Part shown: in pieces, positions 33,736 through 41,739 of the stretch
Position numbering within the stretch: position 1 is the stretch's first letter
How the letters are laid out: the number at the start of each line of letters is the position of its first letter
Assembly: GCA_016841365.1 (NCBI GenBank)
Contig: JAENZI010000004.1
Coordinates: 62,001 to 126,000, forward strand
Length of the DNA stretch: 64,000 bases
Direction: 5' to 3'
Origin: Anaerolineaceae bacterium
GTDB taxonomy: Bacteria > Chloroflexota > Anaerolineae > Anaerolineales > Anaerolineaceae
The notes under the pieces: model-generated
Told to the model about the DNA's origin: nothing
The model's database searches: none
The model's input: the letters and a program-made list of their open reading frames with translations, nothing else
Program-made: the position numbers and the translations under genes

Positions 33736-33843
33736 CTCCATATTGACTTCATCCGGCACCTGCAACAGCACACGGGGGAATTATGCGAACGGCTGGGCGC
33801 GCACGGCGAGATCGATGTCGCCTGGGTGGCGATGACGGGCTGA
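33736..33843 (+). pseudogene. 5'-truncated chromosomal gene at the island border
   Basis: The frame reads DFIRHLQQHTGELCERLGAH, later DVAWVAMTG and stop. It has host-like GC content and good coding character but no start before it meets the island edge. It appears to be the last 35 or so codons of a gene whose beginning was lost when the island entered or was rearranged. The helical HTGEL pattern is reminiscent of DinB-like proteins, without certainty. Confidence 0.55.
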
Positions 33844-33858
33844 CGCGCAGCCGGCCGG

Positions 33859-34584
33859 TCAATATTCCAGCCGGATGAGAGTGTCTTCCGCAAAGGGGGA
33901 TTGAACGTCCAGGCCAAGCGAGGGCGCACCGTAAAGTTCCGGCGGCACGCTGATATCTGCCAAATAGAGTTCGCCCACGCATGCCCTGGCTGCCGGCTGT
34001 ACCAACCCCGCCTTGGGCAGCGCTAGTGCCAACGTGGCGGCTGCGTGGATGCAAGCGGAAGATGGTGCCCCGGTGGTCGTGTTCAATCCAGAGGGGGCGT
34101 CTAGCGCGAGGATCGAGCGTTCGCTGGCATTGGCTTTTTCAATCCAATCCGAGATGGGTGGGCGGGGTGTGCCTTTTAGCCCGTAACCGATCATGGCGTC
34201 TATGATCAGGTCTGCGGTTGTTGGCTGATCTGCTTTTTGGGTCAGACCGAGTGCCTGGAGGATCTGCCACTGCTGGGCGGGAATGGGTTTTAGTTCATCT
34301 ACCGTGCCCGCTAGGAAGACCTGCACCTGCGCCCCCCAATTATGCAGATGCCGGGCAGCCACCATCCCGCCGCCGCCGTTATTCCCCTTGCCGGATAATA
34401 CTAAAATGCGTTTATTGTTCAGGTCGCCGCCTAAAAGGTGTTTTGCGAGGCTCGCCAGGCTTCTCCCGGCATTTTCCATCATCTGGATCAATCCGATGTG
34501 ATATTCCTCGATCATCAGGCGGTCGACTTCGATCATCTGCTCGGTTGTAAGCTGGGGAAGATTTGTCACGGGTTTGCTGATCAT
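33859..34584 (-). CDS. nnrE: NAD(P)H-hydrate epimerase domain protein (YjeF N-terminal type)
   Basis: With the ATG preceded by GGGAG the protein has 241 residues; the longer open frame upstream lacks start context and covers part of the next gene. It shows LPQLTTEQMIEVDRLM, a VLSGKGNNGGGGMVAARHL loop and DAMIGYGLKGTP, the pattern of epimerases that repair hydrated NAD(P)H. The loop usually reads NNGGDG; here the aspartate is glycine, which may reduce activity. The kinase-like dehydratase domain often fused to it is absent. Confidence 0.85.
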   Translation of the reverse strand: MISKPVTNLPQLTTEQMIEVDRLMIEEYHIGLIQMMENAGRSLASLAKHLLGGDLNNKRILVLSGKGNNGGGGMVAARHLHNWGAQVQVFLAGTVDELKPIPAQQWQILQALGLTQKADQPTTADLIIDAMIGYGLKGTPRPPISDWIEKANASERSILALDAPSGLNTTTGAPSSACIHAAATLALALPKAGLVQPAARACVGELYLADISVPPELYGAPSLGLDVQSPFAEDTLIRLEY

Positions 34585-34702
34585 AAAATCACTCCCTGGC
34601 AGGGCTGCTGCCATCCTCAGGTTGTGGTCTATCTCTCTGGGAATTATAACCAAAGAATAATGACTCTTGTCGGGCTGTCTGTGTGTGGTTCTCACTGCTG
34701 AA

Positions 34703-36397
34703 TCACGGTGTCCACTCCACCGCGCCGATGTCGCAGCCACCCCCCTGCGGGCGGGGCGCCCCCCAATAATCCTCTGCGGGGCAGGCGGATGCCAGCCCGG
34801 CATCGATGGCGATGCTGCCGCCCAGCAGGCGGGGGTCAAAGCGGCTCAAGGTCCGTTCGCGCAAGCCTAAATCATCACGGCACAGGTCGTGTGCGCCCGG
34901 GCAGGCGTCGTCTTTGACCTGTGAGATGGCGCTGTAATCCGCGTCAAAGGGGTCGGCCGCGAAGCCTACGGCATACAGCAGGCACACCTGCTCGTCACGC
35001 TGGATGACATCCGGCTGCCCCTGGAAGAGGTTGTTGCGCAGGGTGATGGTGCCTTCCTGGCTGCATTGCCCTCCCGGGGCACATTCGGGCACGATCAGGC
35101 AGTCGCCCTCGCCGGTGAAGGTGTTGTTGGTCAACGCTGCGGTCTGCCCGTTGCTGATCACCATCGAGAGCGCGACGCCGGTCGCCCGGCAGTGATCCAC
35201 AGCGTTGGCAGAGGTGCCGATGCTGGCGGTGAAGGGTTTGCCGTCAAAGAAGCTGCAGTTGCCGATCAGCACCGAGTTGACCAGCGTCAGGGGGCCGCTG
35301 GTTTTGAGCTGGTTGCCGGCGTTGCCCTCAAACCAGGTGCGGTAGATCTCGATCTGGATCTGATCGTTACCATAAAGCAGGTCCAGCCCGTCCTGGGTGT
35401 TGTATTTGAAGGCGGATTCCTCGATCAGCCAGCGGCCGCCCGTCTCGCCCGTCCCCACGCCGTCACCATAGCCGCCGGCAGGCTGCGCCCAGCAGCCCAG
35501 CATCTCGCCAGGGGGGAAGGATTCAACGCAACCATTCCAGCTCACGTCCCAGTGCGAGAAGCGCAGCAGGCCCGCGTTGTGGTCAGCGCCTTCAATGTCA
35601 CCGTCCCAGCCTACCCAGCCATTGCCGGTCAGCGCCAGGTTCTCAACCTCCCAGTCTGTCAGCCTGCCCGCCCACACACCGTGCACCGCCATCCCGTGTA
35701 TGCGGATATCTTTGAGGGTAATCTGGGCGGCATCCTGCGCATACAGCCCGGTGGGAGCCCAATCACCGTAAGGCGCGCTGTCCCTTTGGCACCGCAGTGC
35801 CCGGTCGGGGTGGTCTTCGGCGCAAGCCGCGTGATCGGTGATATCAAGGCAAGCCAGGGTGACAAATTGCCCCCCGCTCAAGTCCAGAATGTGGTTGGCG
35901 CGTGACATGCCCCATAGTTCTGGCGGTTGGGTGCAGCCGGTATCCCAGCCCTCGCCCAGGATGCGGGTGGGATGCGCCGCGTCCAGCCCGGAGGGGATGG
36001 GCGGCATCACGCAGTCCCAGGGATAATCCGGGTTGCAGATGTCCGGGTCGAGTCCTTCGATGGCATCCAGCCCCATCGGGTAGCTGCCGGCGTGGATGAT
36101 GAGGGTGTCACTGCCCTGCAAGCGCGCTGGTCCGCCGGGCGGCAGGGCGCGGAAGGGGTGATCCCAGGCGCAATCCAGGGCGTTTCCCTGCCCGGGGTAA
36201 GGCTGATCTGCCTCGCCGTTGCACTGGGCGGCATCGCCGCCGTCGGGGCGGATATGGAAGGTTTTGAGCATGCCGTCGGGGCGGGGTGTTGGTGGCGGGA
36301 GGGTGGGTGTGTTGGGCTGGTCGGTCGTTTCGGTGGGGCTGCATCCGGCTGAGATCAAAACAGCGATGGCTAAACAAAGGGTGGCCAGTGTTTTCAT
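34703..36397 (-). CDS. Secreted beta-helix lipoprotein
   Basis: The 564-residue protein begins with a lipoprotein signal peptide ending LISAGC (Cys19). A threonine/proline-rich linker follows (about 23-45). The body shows the repeated short-strand pattern of right-handed parallel beta-helix proteins (pectate lyase-like), e.g. GGQFVTLACLDITDHAA and ALTNNTFTGEGDC, and many cysteine pairs. The ending CDIGAVEW is the common end of such choice-of-anchor/polymorphic outer-surface proteins. It is probably a surface protein binding or cleaving polysaccharide; no catalytic residues can be assigned. Confidence 0.85.
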   Translation of the reverse strand: MKTLATLCLAIAVLISAGCSPTETTDQPNTPTLPPPTPRPDGMLKTFHIRPDGGDAAQCNGEADQPYPGQGNALDCAWDHPFRALPPGGPARLQGSDTLIIHAGSYPMGLDAIEGLDPDICNPDYPWDCVMPPIPSGLDAAHPTRILGEGWDTGCTQPPELWGMSRANHILDLSGGQFVTLACLDITDHAACAEDHPDRALRCQRDSAPYGDWAPTGLYAQDAAQITLKDIRIHGMAVHGVWAGRLTDWEVENLALTGNGWVGWDGDIEGADHNAGLLRFSHWDVSWNGCVESFPPGEMLGCWAQPAGGYGDGVGTGETGGRWLIEESAFKYNTQDGLDLLYGNDQIQIEIYRTWFEGNAGNQLKTSGPLTLVNSVLIGNCSFFDGKPFTASIGTSANAVDHCRATGVALSMVISNGQTAALTNNTFTGEGDCLIVPECAPGGQCSQEGTITLRNNLFQGQPDVIQRDEQVCLLYAVGFAADPFDADYSAISQVKDDACPGAHDLCRDDLGLRERTLSRFDPRLLGGSIAIDAGLASACPAEDYWGAPRPQGGGCDIGAVEWTP

Positions 36398-36657
36398 GCG
36401 GTTTTCCTTGCCTTAGGAGGTTAAGTTGATTATAACCCTGAACCGATGCTGCCCCCTCAACCCAGATTGAATACGACTTTTATCCTTGAACCCGGATGGG
36501 TTTCGGGATATCCTCAAGGTGTTGTGTGTTCGTTTTAATGGTTGGAACTGGAGAAACTGTACTGTGATGCCTGTATTTTGTAAGACATTGGATTGATTCC
36601 GCATTTGTTGACAGGCTAATAGCGGTTTGCTTTTTTACATTGTAAAATCATTATTAT

Positions 36658-36676
36658 TGATATATAATATATATCA
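36658..36676. promoter_or_regulatory. Perfect dyad ahead of the wHTH/nucleotidyltransferase pair
   Basis: TGATATAT-AAT-ATATATCA is a perfect 8-bp inverted repeat about 55 bases upstream of the wHTH start, within an AT-rich promoter-like stretch. Autorepression by the wHTH protein is plausible. Nothing else is recognised in the gap 36398-36731. Confidence 0.6.
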
Positions 36677-36731
36677 TATGATCTAATAAATAGATTGTGA
36701 TATTTTGTTTTTTTAAATAAGGACACAAGAA

Positions 36732-37064
36732 ATGCTACTGGAATCATTGTTTGGCTCTAAAAATCGTGAAATGGTGCTGATCTTCCTTCAAGCAAGGGAA
36801 GAGGGCTATGCCCGCGAAATCGCCCGTTTTTATGAGACGGACTACTACCCCATCTACGATCAGCTCAGAAAACTTGAGGAGAGCGGCGTGATCGTTAGCC
36901 GCAAGGTGGGGCGCACCGTCCTCTTTCAGTTCAATCCGAGATATTTCCTCTTGACTGAATTGCGTGTGCTGCTTGAAAAAGCACTCACATTTTATCCAGA
37001 AGATCTACAAGAACGGCTGCTCCGAAATCGGCGCAGGCCAAGGAGGAGGGGAAAACCAGAATGA
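36732..37064 (+). CDS. Small winged-helix regulator, possible antitoxin
   Basis: The 110-residue protein has a wHTH of ArsR-like type. The helix REMVLIFLQAREEGYAREIA is followed by YPIYDQLRKLEESGVIVSRK (recognition helix and wing). The C-terminal tail is highly basic (NRRRPRRRGK). ATGA overlap couples it to the nucleotidyltransferase-like gene. A wHTH followed by a nucleotidyltransferase is the layout of AbiEi/AbiEii-type toxin-antitoxin pairs and of MNT-type modules. A host regulator of unrelated function cannot be excluded. Confidence 0.78.
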   Translation: MLLESLFGSKNREMVLIFLQAREEGYAREIARFYETDYYPIYDQLRKLEESGVIVSRKVGRTVLFQFNPRYFLLTELRVLLEKALTFYPEDLQERLLRNRRRPRRRGKPE

Positions 37065-37591
37065 AACCGATTAGAGAGATGAACCAGGCTGAATTGGCAG
37101 CATTTGTCCAGAATCACCTGGCGTCGCAAGGTGTTGGGGTGGTTCTTTCAGGTGGTGCTGCGGTTGGCATCTATAGTGGCGGTTTGTATATTTCAAGGGA
37201 TATTGATCTGGTCAATGCCCAATTTGCAGAGCGAAAAAGGATTGTATCAGCCATGCAGGAAATTGGGTTCATCGAAGTTGGCCGGCATTTTGAACACCCA
37301 GACACAGAACATATTGTTGAATTCCCTCCCGGGCCGTTGACTCTTGGCGACGAAAAGGTTGATGAACTCAATGAGATCGTGCAGGAAACAGGTATTTTGC
37401 GAGCACTTACGCCTACCGATTGCGTTAAAGATCGGTTGTCGCATTATTTTCATTGGGGTGACAGGCAATGTTTGGCTCAGGCAAAACTCGTGGCTGCCCA
37501 CCAAAAAATTGATATTGAATCTGTTCGCAACTGGGCTTTACGTGAAGGTAAAGGTGATGAGTTCAAGGCATTTTTGGGTGACCTTCAATAG
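37061..37591 (+). CDS. Nucleotidyltransferase-fold protein, possible toxin
   Basis: The 176-residue protein shows the nucleotidyltransferase core VVLSGGAAVGIYSGGLYISR followed by DIDLV (GG...DxD pattern), and a helical C-terminal part with LTPTDCVKDRLSHYFHW. This resembles DUF-type nucleotidyltransferases related to AbiEii toxins, which transfer a nucleotide to tRNA or protein. It shares four bases with the upstream wHTH gene. Whether it is toxic is not shown by sequence. Confidence 0.78.
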   Translation: MKPIREMNQAELAAFVQNHLASQGVGVVLSGGAAVGIYSGGLYISRDIDLVNAQFAERKRIVSAMQEIGFIEVGRHFEHPDTEHIVEFPPGPLTLGDEKVDELNEIVQETGILRALTPTDCVKDRLSHYFHWGDRQCLAQAKLVAAHQKIDIESVRNWALREGKGDEFKAFLGDLQ

Positions 37592-37745
37592 ATGACAGGA
37601 CCTAAGCATGATCAATACTCTTTTTGGTGTGAACAATAATTAGGCACATAAAGCCAATTGCAAGATATGAACTTAAGAATCCCGGATAATTGGGATATTG
37701 CTCTTTTAGCTGAAATCAATTTTACTGGTATGGAGAAGTGATTAG

Positions 37746-39047
37746 ATGAAAACAAATATTTTTCAACACCTGCGCCTGGCAGGTTTCCCGCTGGGGTTGG
37801 GGCTGACCAGCGTTTTGGTCAGCGGCACCCTCAATCGGGTGATGATCGTGGAACTTGGCATCCCGGCTGCAGCGGTGGGCGCGTTCTTCGCGCTGCCCCT
37901 GCTGATCTCGCCTTTGCGCATCTGGCTGGGCTACCAGTCCGATGCCCGTCCGCTGTTTGGCTTGCGGCGTGAGCCGTTCATCATCCTGGGGTCGCTGGCA
38001 GCAGGGTTAGGCGTGGTCGGGGCGACGCTGGCGGTCCTGCGCACGCCTTCGTTGAATGCCGGCGTGGTGGCAGTTGTGGTCGCGGCTTTTCTGTTATACG
38101 GCGCGGGCAAGAACCTTTCCAGCAACACCTTTGAAGCCCTGCTTGCGGATAAATTCACAGGTGAGGCACGCCCCCGGGCAGTGACATTGTTCAAGGTGGC
38201 GATGTTTGTCGGCATCATGCTCGGTGCGCTGCTGTTGGGCAAAGCCCTGACGCCGTTCTCACCCTCCCGTTTACTGGGCATCGCGGCTAGCGCTGTGACT
38301 TTGGCGTTTGTGCTCGCCGTACTGGGCGTGACCCGTCAGGAGCCCCGCAAGGCTTCGGTGCAATCCGAGGTGGCAGCCGCGAAAAAAGTGCCTTTTTGGG
38401 AGACTTTCACGGAACTGGTGTGGGCGGACCCGCAGATCCGGCGATTTTTCATTTTTGTGATGCTGACCGTGGTCGGTACGCTGGGGCAGGACGTGCTCCT
38501 CGAGCCTTACGCCGCGCTGGCGCTGGGTATGTCCGTGGGGGCGACCACCAGCCTGACGGCGGTGTGGGGCGCGGGCACCCTGCTTTCGATGGGGGCAGCG
38601 GGTATGTGGATGGTCAAGAAATTCGGGTATGAGCGCGTCGTCCGGGTCGGATTGATCCTGGGGGTCGGCACCTTTGCCGGGCTGATCCTGACCGGCGCCT
38701 TTGGGCTGACGGCAATTTTCTGGGTGCTGGTGTTCTTGCTGGGCGTCAGCACGGGCCTTTCGGCTTCGGGGATGCTCTCGGCGGTGATCGACTTCACCAC
38801 GCCTGCCCGGGCAGGGTTATTGATGGGGGTGTGGGGGGTGGCGCATAACCTGGGGCAGGCTGTCGGAGGATTGGTAAGCGGCGGGATCGTTGATCTCGTA
38901 CGGTCGCTGCAGGGCGATGTGCTTTTAGCCTACGGGCTGGTGTTCACCTTCGAGGCGGTCTTGCTGCTGCTGGCGCTGCGGCTGTTGAATCGTGTTAATA
39001 TTAGGGAAGCCAAAGTTTTATCGGAAAGTATGGAACCGGCGGATTGA
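37746..39047 (+). CDS. PucC/LhaA-family MFS protein
   Basis: The 433-residue protein has about 12 hydrophobic helices. It carries the PUCC signature near the start (LVSGTLNRVMIVELGIPAAA) and LRIWLGYQSDARPLFGLRRE. PucC-like proteins are best known from photosynthetic bacteria, where they help assemble light-harvesting complexes or handle bacteriochlorophyll. No photosynthesis genes are seen in this window. It may transport another tetrapyrrole or be a relic of a phototrophic ancestor. A ferritin-like/VIT1 gene follows after about 40 bases, hinting at metal or porphyrin traffic. Confidence 0.85.
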   Translation: MKTNIFQHLRLAGFPLGLGLTSVLVSGTLNRVMIVELGIPAAAVGAFFALPLLISPLRIWLGYQSDARPLFGLRREPFIILGSLAAGLGVVGATLAVLRTPSLNAGVVAVVVAAFLLYGAGKNLSSNTFEALLADKFTGEARPRAVTLFKVAMFVGIMLGALLLGKALTPFSPSRLLGIAASAVTLAFVLAVLGVTRQEPRKASVQSEVAAAKKVPFWETFTELVWADPQIRRFFIFVMLTVVGTLGQDVLLEPYAALALGMSVGATTSLTAVWGAGTLLSMGAAGMWMVKKFGYERVVRVGLILGVGTFAGLILTGAFGLTAIFWVLVFLLGVSTGLSASGMLSAVIDFTTPARAGLLMGVWGVAHNLGQAVGGLVSGGIVDLVRSLQGDVLLAYGLVFTFEAVLLLLALRLLNRVNIREAKVLSESMEPAD

Positions 39048-39086
39048 AATGATTGAACAACATCGGCACTTTATAAGGAAGAGGAT

Positions 39087-39959
39087 ATGGAACTGACACC
39101 TGAAATTCGAAACGAATTGCTCAAAGCGCAGCGCACAGAGATCACCGAGTATCACGTGTATAAGAATATTGCCAAAACGCTGCCCGAGGAGGAAAACCGC
39201 AAGATTGTGGAGCAGATCGGCGAGGACGAGAAACGCCATTACGAGATCTGGAAGGGCTATACCGGCAAGAGTGTCAACCCCAACCGGTTGCAGATCTGGT
39301 TCTACACAACGGTCAGCCGCCTTTTCGGTTTCACCTTCGGCTTCAAACTGATGGAGATGGGTGAGGAGAAGGCGCAGGTCAATTATGAGAAGATCGCGGA
39401 CGAGATCCCGGAAGCGCGGGGTGTGATCGAAGACGAGAACAGCCACGAAAATAAGCTGCTGGAGATGCTGGACGAAGAGACGCTGATGTATGCCGGGTCA
39501 GTGGTGCTGGGCTTGAACGACGCCCTGGTCGAGCTGACCGGCGCACTGGCTGGGTTGACATTAGCCTTCAGAGATGTGAATACGATCGCCCTCTCGGGGT
39601 TGGTGACAGGCGTCGCGGCGTCCTTTTCGATGGGCGCATCGGAATATCTATCGACACGGTCTGAGGAGACCGAGAAGAATCCGATCAAGGCGGCGGTGTA
39701 TACCTTCATCGCCTACCTGGTGACGGTGGCTTTGTTGATCTTGCCCTACCTGCTGCTGGATAACAAATTCCTGTGTTTGGGGATTGCGCTCGGCGTTTCG
39801 GTGGTGATCATTGCGTTGTTCAATTTTTACCTGTCAGTCGCCAAAGATCAGCCCTTCGGCCGGCGCTTTTTCGAGATGGCGGGGTTGAGCCTGGGCGTGG
39901 CGGCGTTCAGCTTCTTATTTGGGTTTGTGATCCGCAACTGGCTGGGTGTGGACGCGTAA
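39087..39959 (+). CDS. Ferritin-like/VIT1-family fusion transporter
   Basis: The 290-residue protein joins an N-terminal rubrerythrin-like four-helix domain (about 1-125) to a CCC1/VIT1 membrane domain. The first part has metal-type glutamates, e.g. ITEYHVYKNIAK, GEDEKRHYEIW, then GEEKAQVNYEKIADEIPEA. The second part has VVLGLNDALVELTGALAGL, SFSMGASEYLSTRSEE and about five helices. Such proteins move iron or manganese out of the cytoplasm; the ferritin-like part probably oxidises or senses the metal. AAGGAAGAGG precedes the ATG. Confidence 0.92.
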   Translation: MELTPEIRNELLKAQRTEITEYHVYKNIAKTLPEEENRKIVEQIGEDEKRHYEIWKGYTGKSVNPNRLQIWFYTTVSRLFGFTFGFKLMEMGEEKAQVNYEKIADEIPEARGVIEDENSHENKLLEMLDEETLMYAGSVVLGLNDALVELTGALAGLTLAFRDVNTIALSGLVTGVAASFSMGASEYLSTRSEETEKNPIKAAVYTFIAYLVTVALLILPYLLLDNKFLCLGIALGVSVVIIALFNFYLSVAKDQPFGRRFFEMAGLSLGVAAFSFLFGFVIRNWLGVDA

Positions 39960-40004
39960 CCTCACATCCTTTCGCATTAGACCTGTGGGCATCAGGAAAT
40001 TTTG

Positions 40005-41036
40005 ATGGCGATCGACCGACAAAAATTCATAGAGGCAATCACGCGCTTTTATCGCAACGGGCTCGGCAATACCCTTACGCGGGTTGAGCTGGATTGGGTT
40101 AATCGCGATGGGTGGGAGAGTGAGATCTATGCCTTCACAGCTGTGCCGGATTCTTCCGCAATTCCGCAAAGGATGGTGCTGCGTCTGCTAACCGGTGCCA
40201 GCACAGAAACCGCCAGAGATGAATTTGAGACCCTTTCCCGGCTTCACCGGGCGGGTTACCCGGTGCCTGAGGTGATCGCATTGGGCGGTGCTGAGGATGG
40301 GTTTGACGGTCCGTTCATCATCATGCAGCGGATTGAGGGCGGGAATTTTGCGCGGCGATTCCCGCGTTCCCCCGGTCAAAACCTGGAAGGGCTGCGGGAT
40401 TTTGTCTCCCTGTTTATTCAATTGCACAGCCTGGATGTGCCAACCGTGTGGGGAGAGCCGGATCCGGTTGCGGCAACAGGCAGTCCTTTTGTCCATTTTG
40501 ACCGCGAGATGGCTTTTTATCACACGCAACTGGAAAATTTGAAGATTGATGAATTCTCTGCCTATTTAAACTGGCTGGCGAACCAGCGCAATCGCGCGGG
40601 CTGTGTGCGCAGCAGTATCATCCACCGCGACTTTCATCCTGACAACATCCTTGAAGACGCCGACGGCAAAGCCTATGTGATTGACTGGACCAGCGCGGAG
40701 ATTTCCGATTACCGGTTTGATCTGGCATGGACGCTGACCCTTGCCCTGGCTTACCGGGGGGCGGACATCCGGCAGATGATCCTTGATGAATATCAGGGTC
40801 AACTGGGGCATCCGGTGCCTGAACTGGATGTGTTCGAAGTCGTCTCGCTCATGCGCCGAATTGGGACGGTGATGATCAGCCTCAAGGCAGGTGCGGAGGC
40901 TTTAGGGATGCGCCCGCAAGCGGTTGAGGCGATGCGCCGGGAAAAGCAGCCACTCGCCCGGGTGTATCAGCACCTGGTCAGCCTAACGGGGATTGATCAG
41001 CCCGCAATTGCGGCGTTTATTGACGAATTGGATTGA
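40005..41036 (+). CDS. Aminoglycoside phosphotransferase (APH)-family kinase
   Basis: The 343-residue kinase-fold protein has the catalytic loop IIHRDFHPDNILEDADGKAY and the metal-binding VIDWTSAEISDYRFDLAW. The N-terminal nucleotide-binding lobe shows IMQRIEGGNF at the hinge. Homologues phosphorylate choline, homoserine, sugars or antibiotics; nothing here points to one substrate. The inner ATG is chosen over the TTG one codon earlier. The next gene starts after nine bases. Confidence 0.88.
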   Translation: MAIDRQKFIEAITRFYRNGLGNTLTRVELDWVNRDGWESEIYAFTAVPDSSAIPQRMVLRLLTGASTETARDEFETLSRLHRAGYPVPEVIALGGAEDGFDGPFIIMQRIEGGNFARRFPRSPGQNLEGLRDFVSLFIQLHSLDVPTVWGEPDPVAATGSPFVHFDREMAFYHTQLENLKIDEFSAYLNWLANQRNRAGCVRSSIIHRDFHPDNILEDADGKAYVIDWTSAEISDYRFDLAWTLTLALAYRGADIRQMILDEYQGQLGHPVPELDVFEVVSLMRRIGTVMISLKAGAEALGMRPQAVEAMRREKQPLARVYQHLVSLTGIDQPAIAAFIDELD

Positions 41037-41045
41037 GGATAACTT

Positions 41046-41708
41046 GTGATTGAGACATTGCAGACTCTTCAACTGATCTTTTTTGCCATCCCTGTGGGTG
41101 TGCTGATTGGGCTCGGGGTGGTGATCCTGGTCAGGCCGGTCAGCGTGATTAACCTGCGCTGGTTTCTGGCAGTTTTTCTGCCGATTCTGCTGGCAAACCC
41201 GTTAGCCTTGCTGGAAGATAACCTGCAGGTCGGTGGGCCGGCTGTGTTCGGTTGGCGGTTTTGGGTGATCCTGATCGCAGACCTGGCGATGGTGGCGTGG
41301 ATCGTGTATAGCTTTAGAGGCTTCAGGGTTTACGGGCTGACACAGGAGGAAGTGCTGACGCATCTGACCGCAGTTTTGACCGAACAGGGTAGATCGGTCA
41401 CAACCCGAGAGGGTGAGCGTTCGTCATTGATGGGGAAAGCAAGGGAGGGCAGGGTTCTATCTTTTGAATATGAGGGCGGTGTTGAGGAAATTTGGATCGC
41501 TGAACACTTTTATGAAGTGCATATCAGGGCAGAATCAGCGGCGGGGCGGCGATATCTGCGGGGGGCGTTCGCGTCATTGCGAAAAGTGCAAAAACCCTAC
41601 AACTTCAGCCGGCACGCGATGGGCGTCTTATACATTATCCTGGCGGTGGTGTTTGCCGTCTTTAGCTGGATCTTTTTCTTTGAACCGAGATTAATTCTGA
41701 TAGAATAA
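41046..41708 (+). CDS. Unrecognised membrane protein
   Basis: The 220-residue protein has two to three N-terminal helices (about 10-30, 38-55 and 70-88) and one at the C-terminus (about 193-217). A soluble central domain lies between them (VLTHLTAVLTEQGRSVTTRE, then a beta-rich part). The GTG start has GAGGAT upstream. No family is recognised. It sits tightly between the APH-family kinase and the MFS gene. Confidence 0.7.
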   Translation: MIETLQTLQLIFFAIPVGVLIGLGVVILVRPVSVINLRWFLAVFLPILLANPLALLEDNLQVGGPAVFGWRFWVILIADLAMVAWIVYSFRGFRVYGLTQEEVLTHLTAVLTEQGRSVTTREGERSSLMGKAREGRVLSFEYEGGVEEIWIAEHFYEVHIRAESAAGRRYLRGAFASLRKVQKPYNFSRHAMGVLYIILAVVFAVFSWIFFFEPRLILIE

Positions 41709-41739
41709 CCATAAATCACAGGGCAGATTGGAGGCAGGG

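Noticed and set aside
33420-33929. 169-codon minus-strand frame across the island edge
   Set aside because: It spans the composition break, the att copy and the opposite-strand gene fragment, and overlaps the end of the epimerase gene; no domain is visible.
34585-34839. 85-codon N-terminal extension of the NAD(P)H-hydrate epimerase
   Set aside because: It runs into the lipoprotein gene and lacks family similarity; the inner ATG has a ribosome-binding site.
35066-35905. 279-codon frame opposite the beta-helix lipoprotein
   Set aside because: The lipoprotein has a signal peptide and family pattern; the opposite frame has neither.
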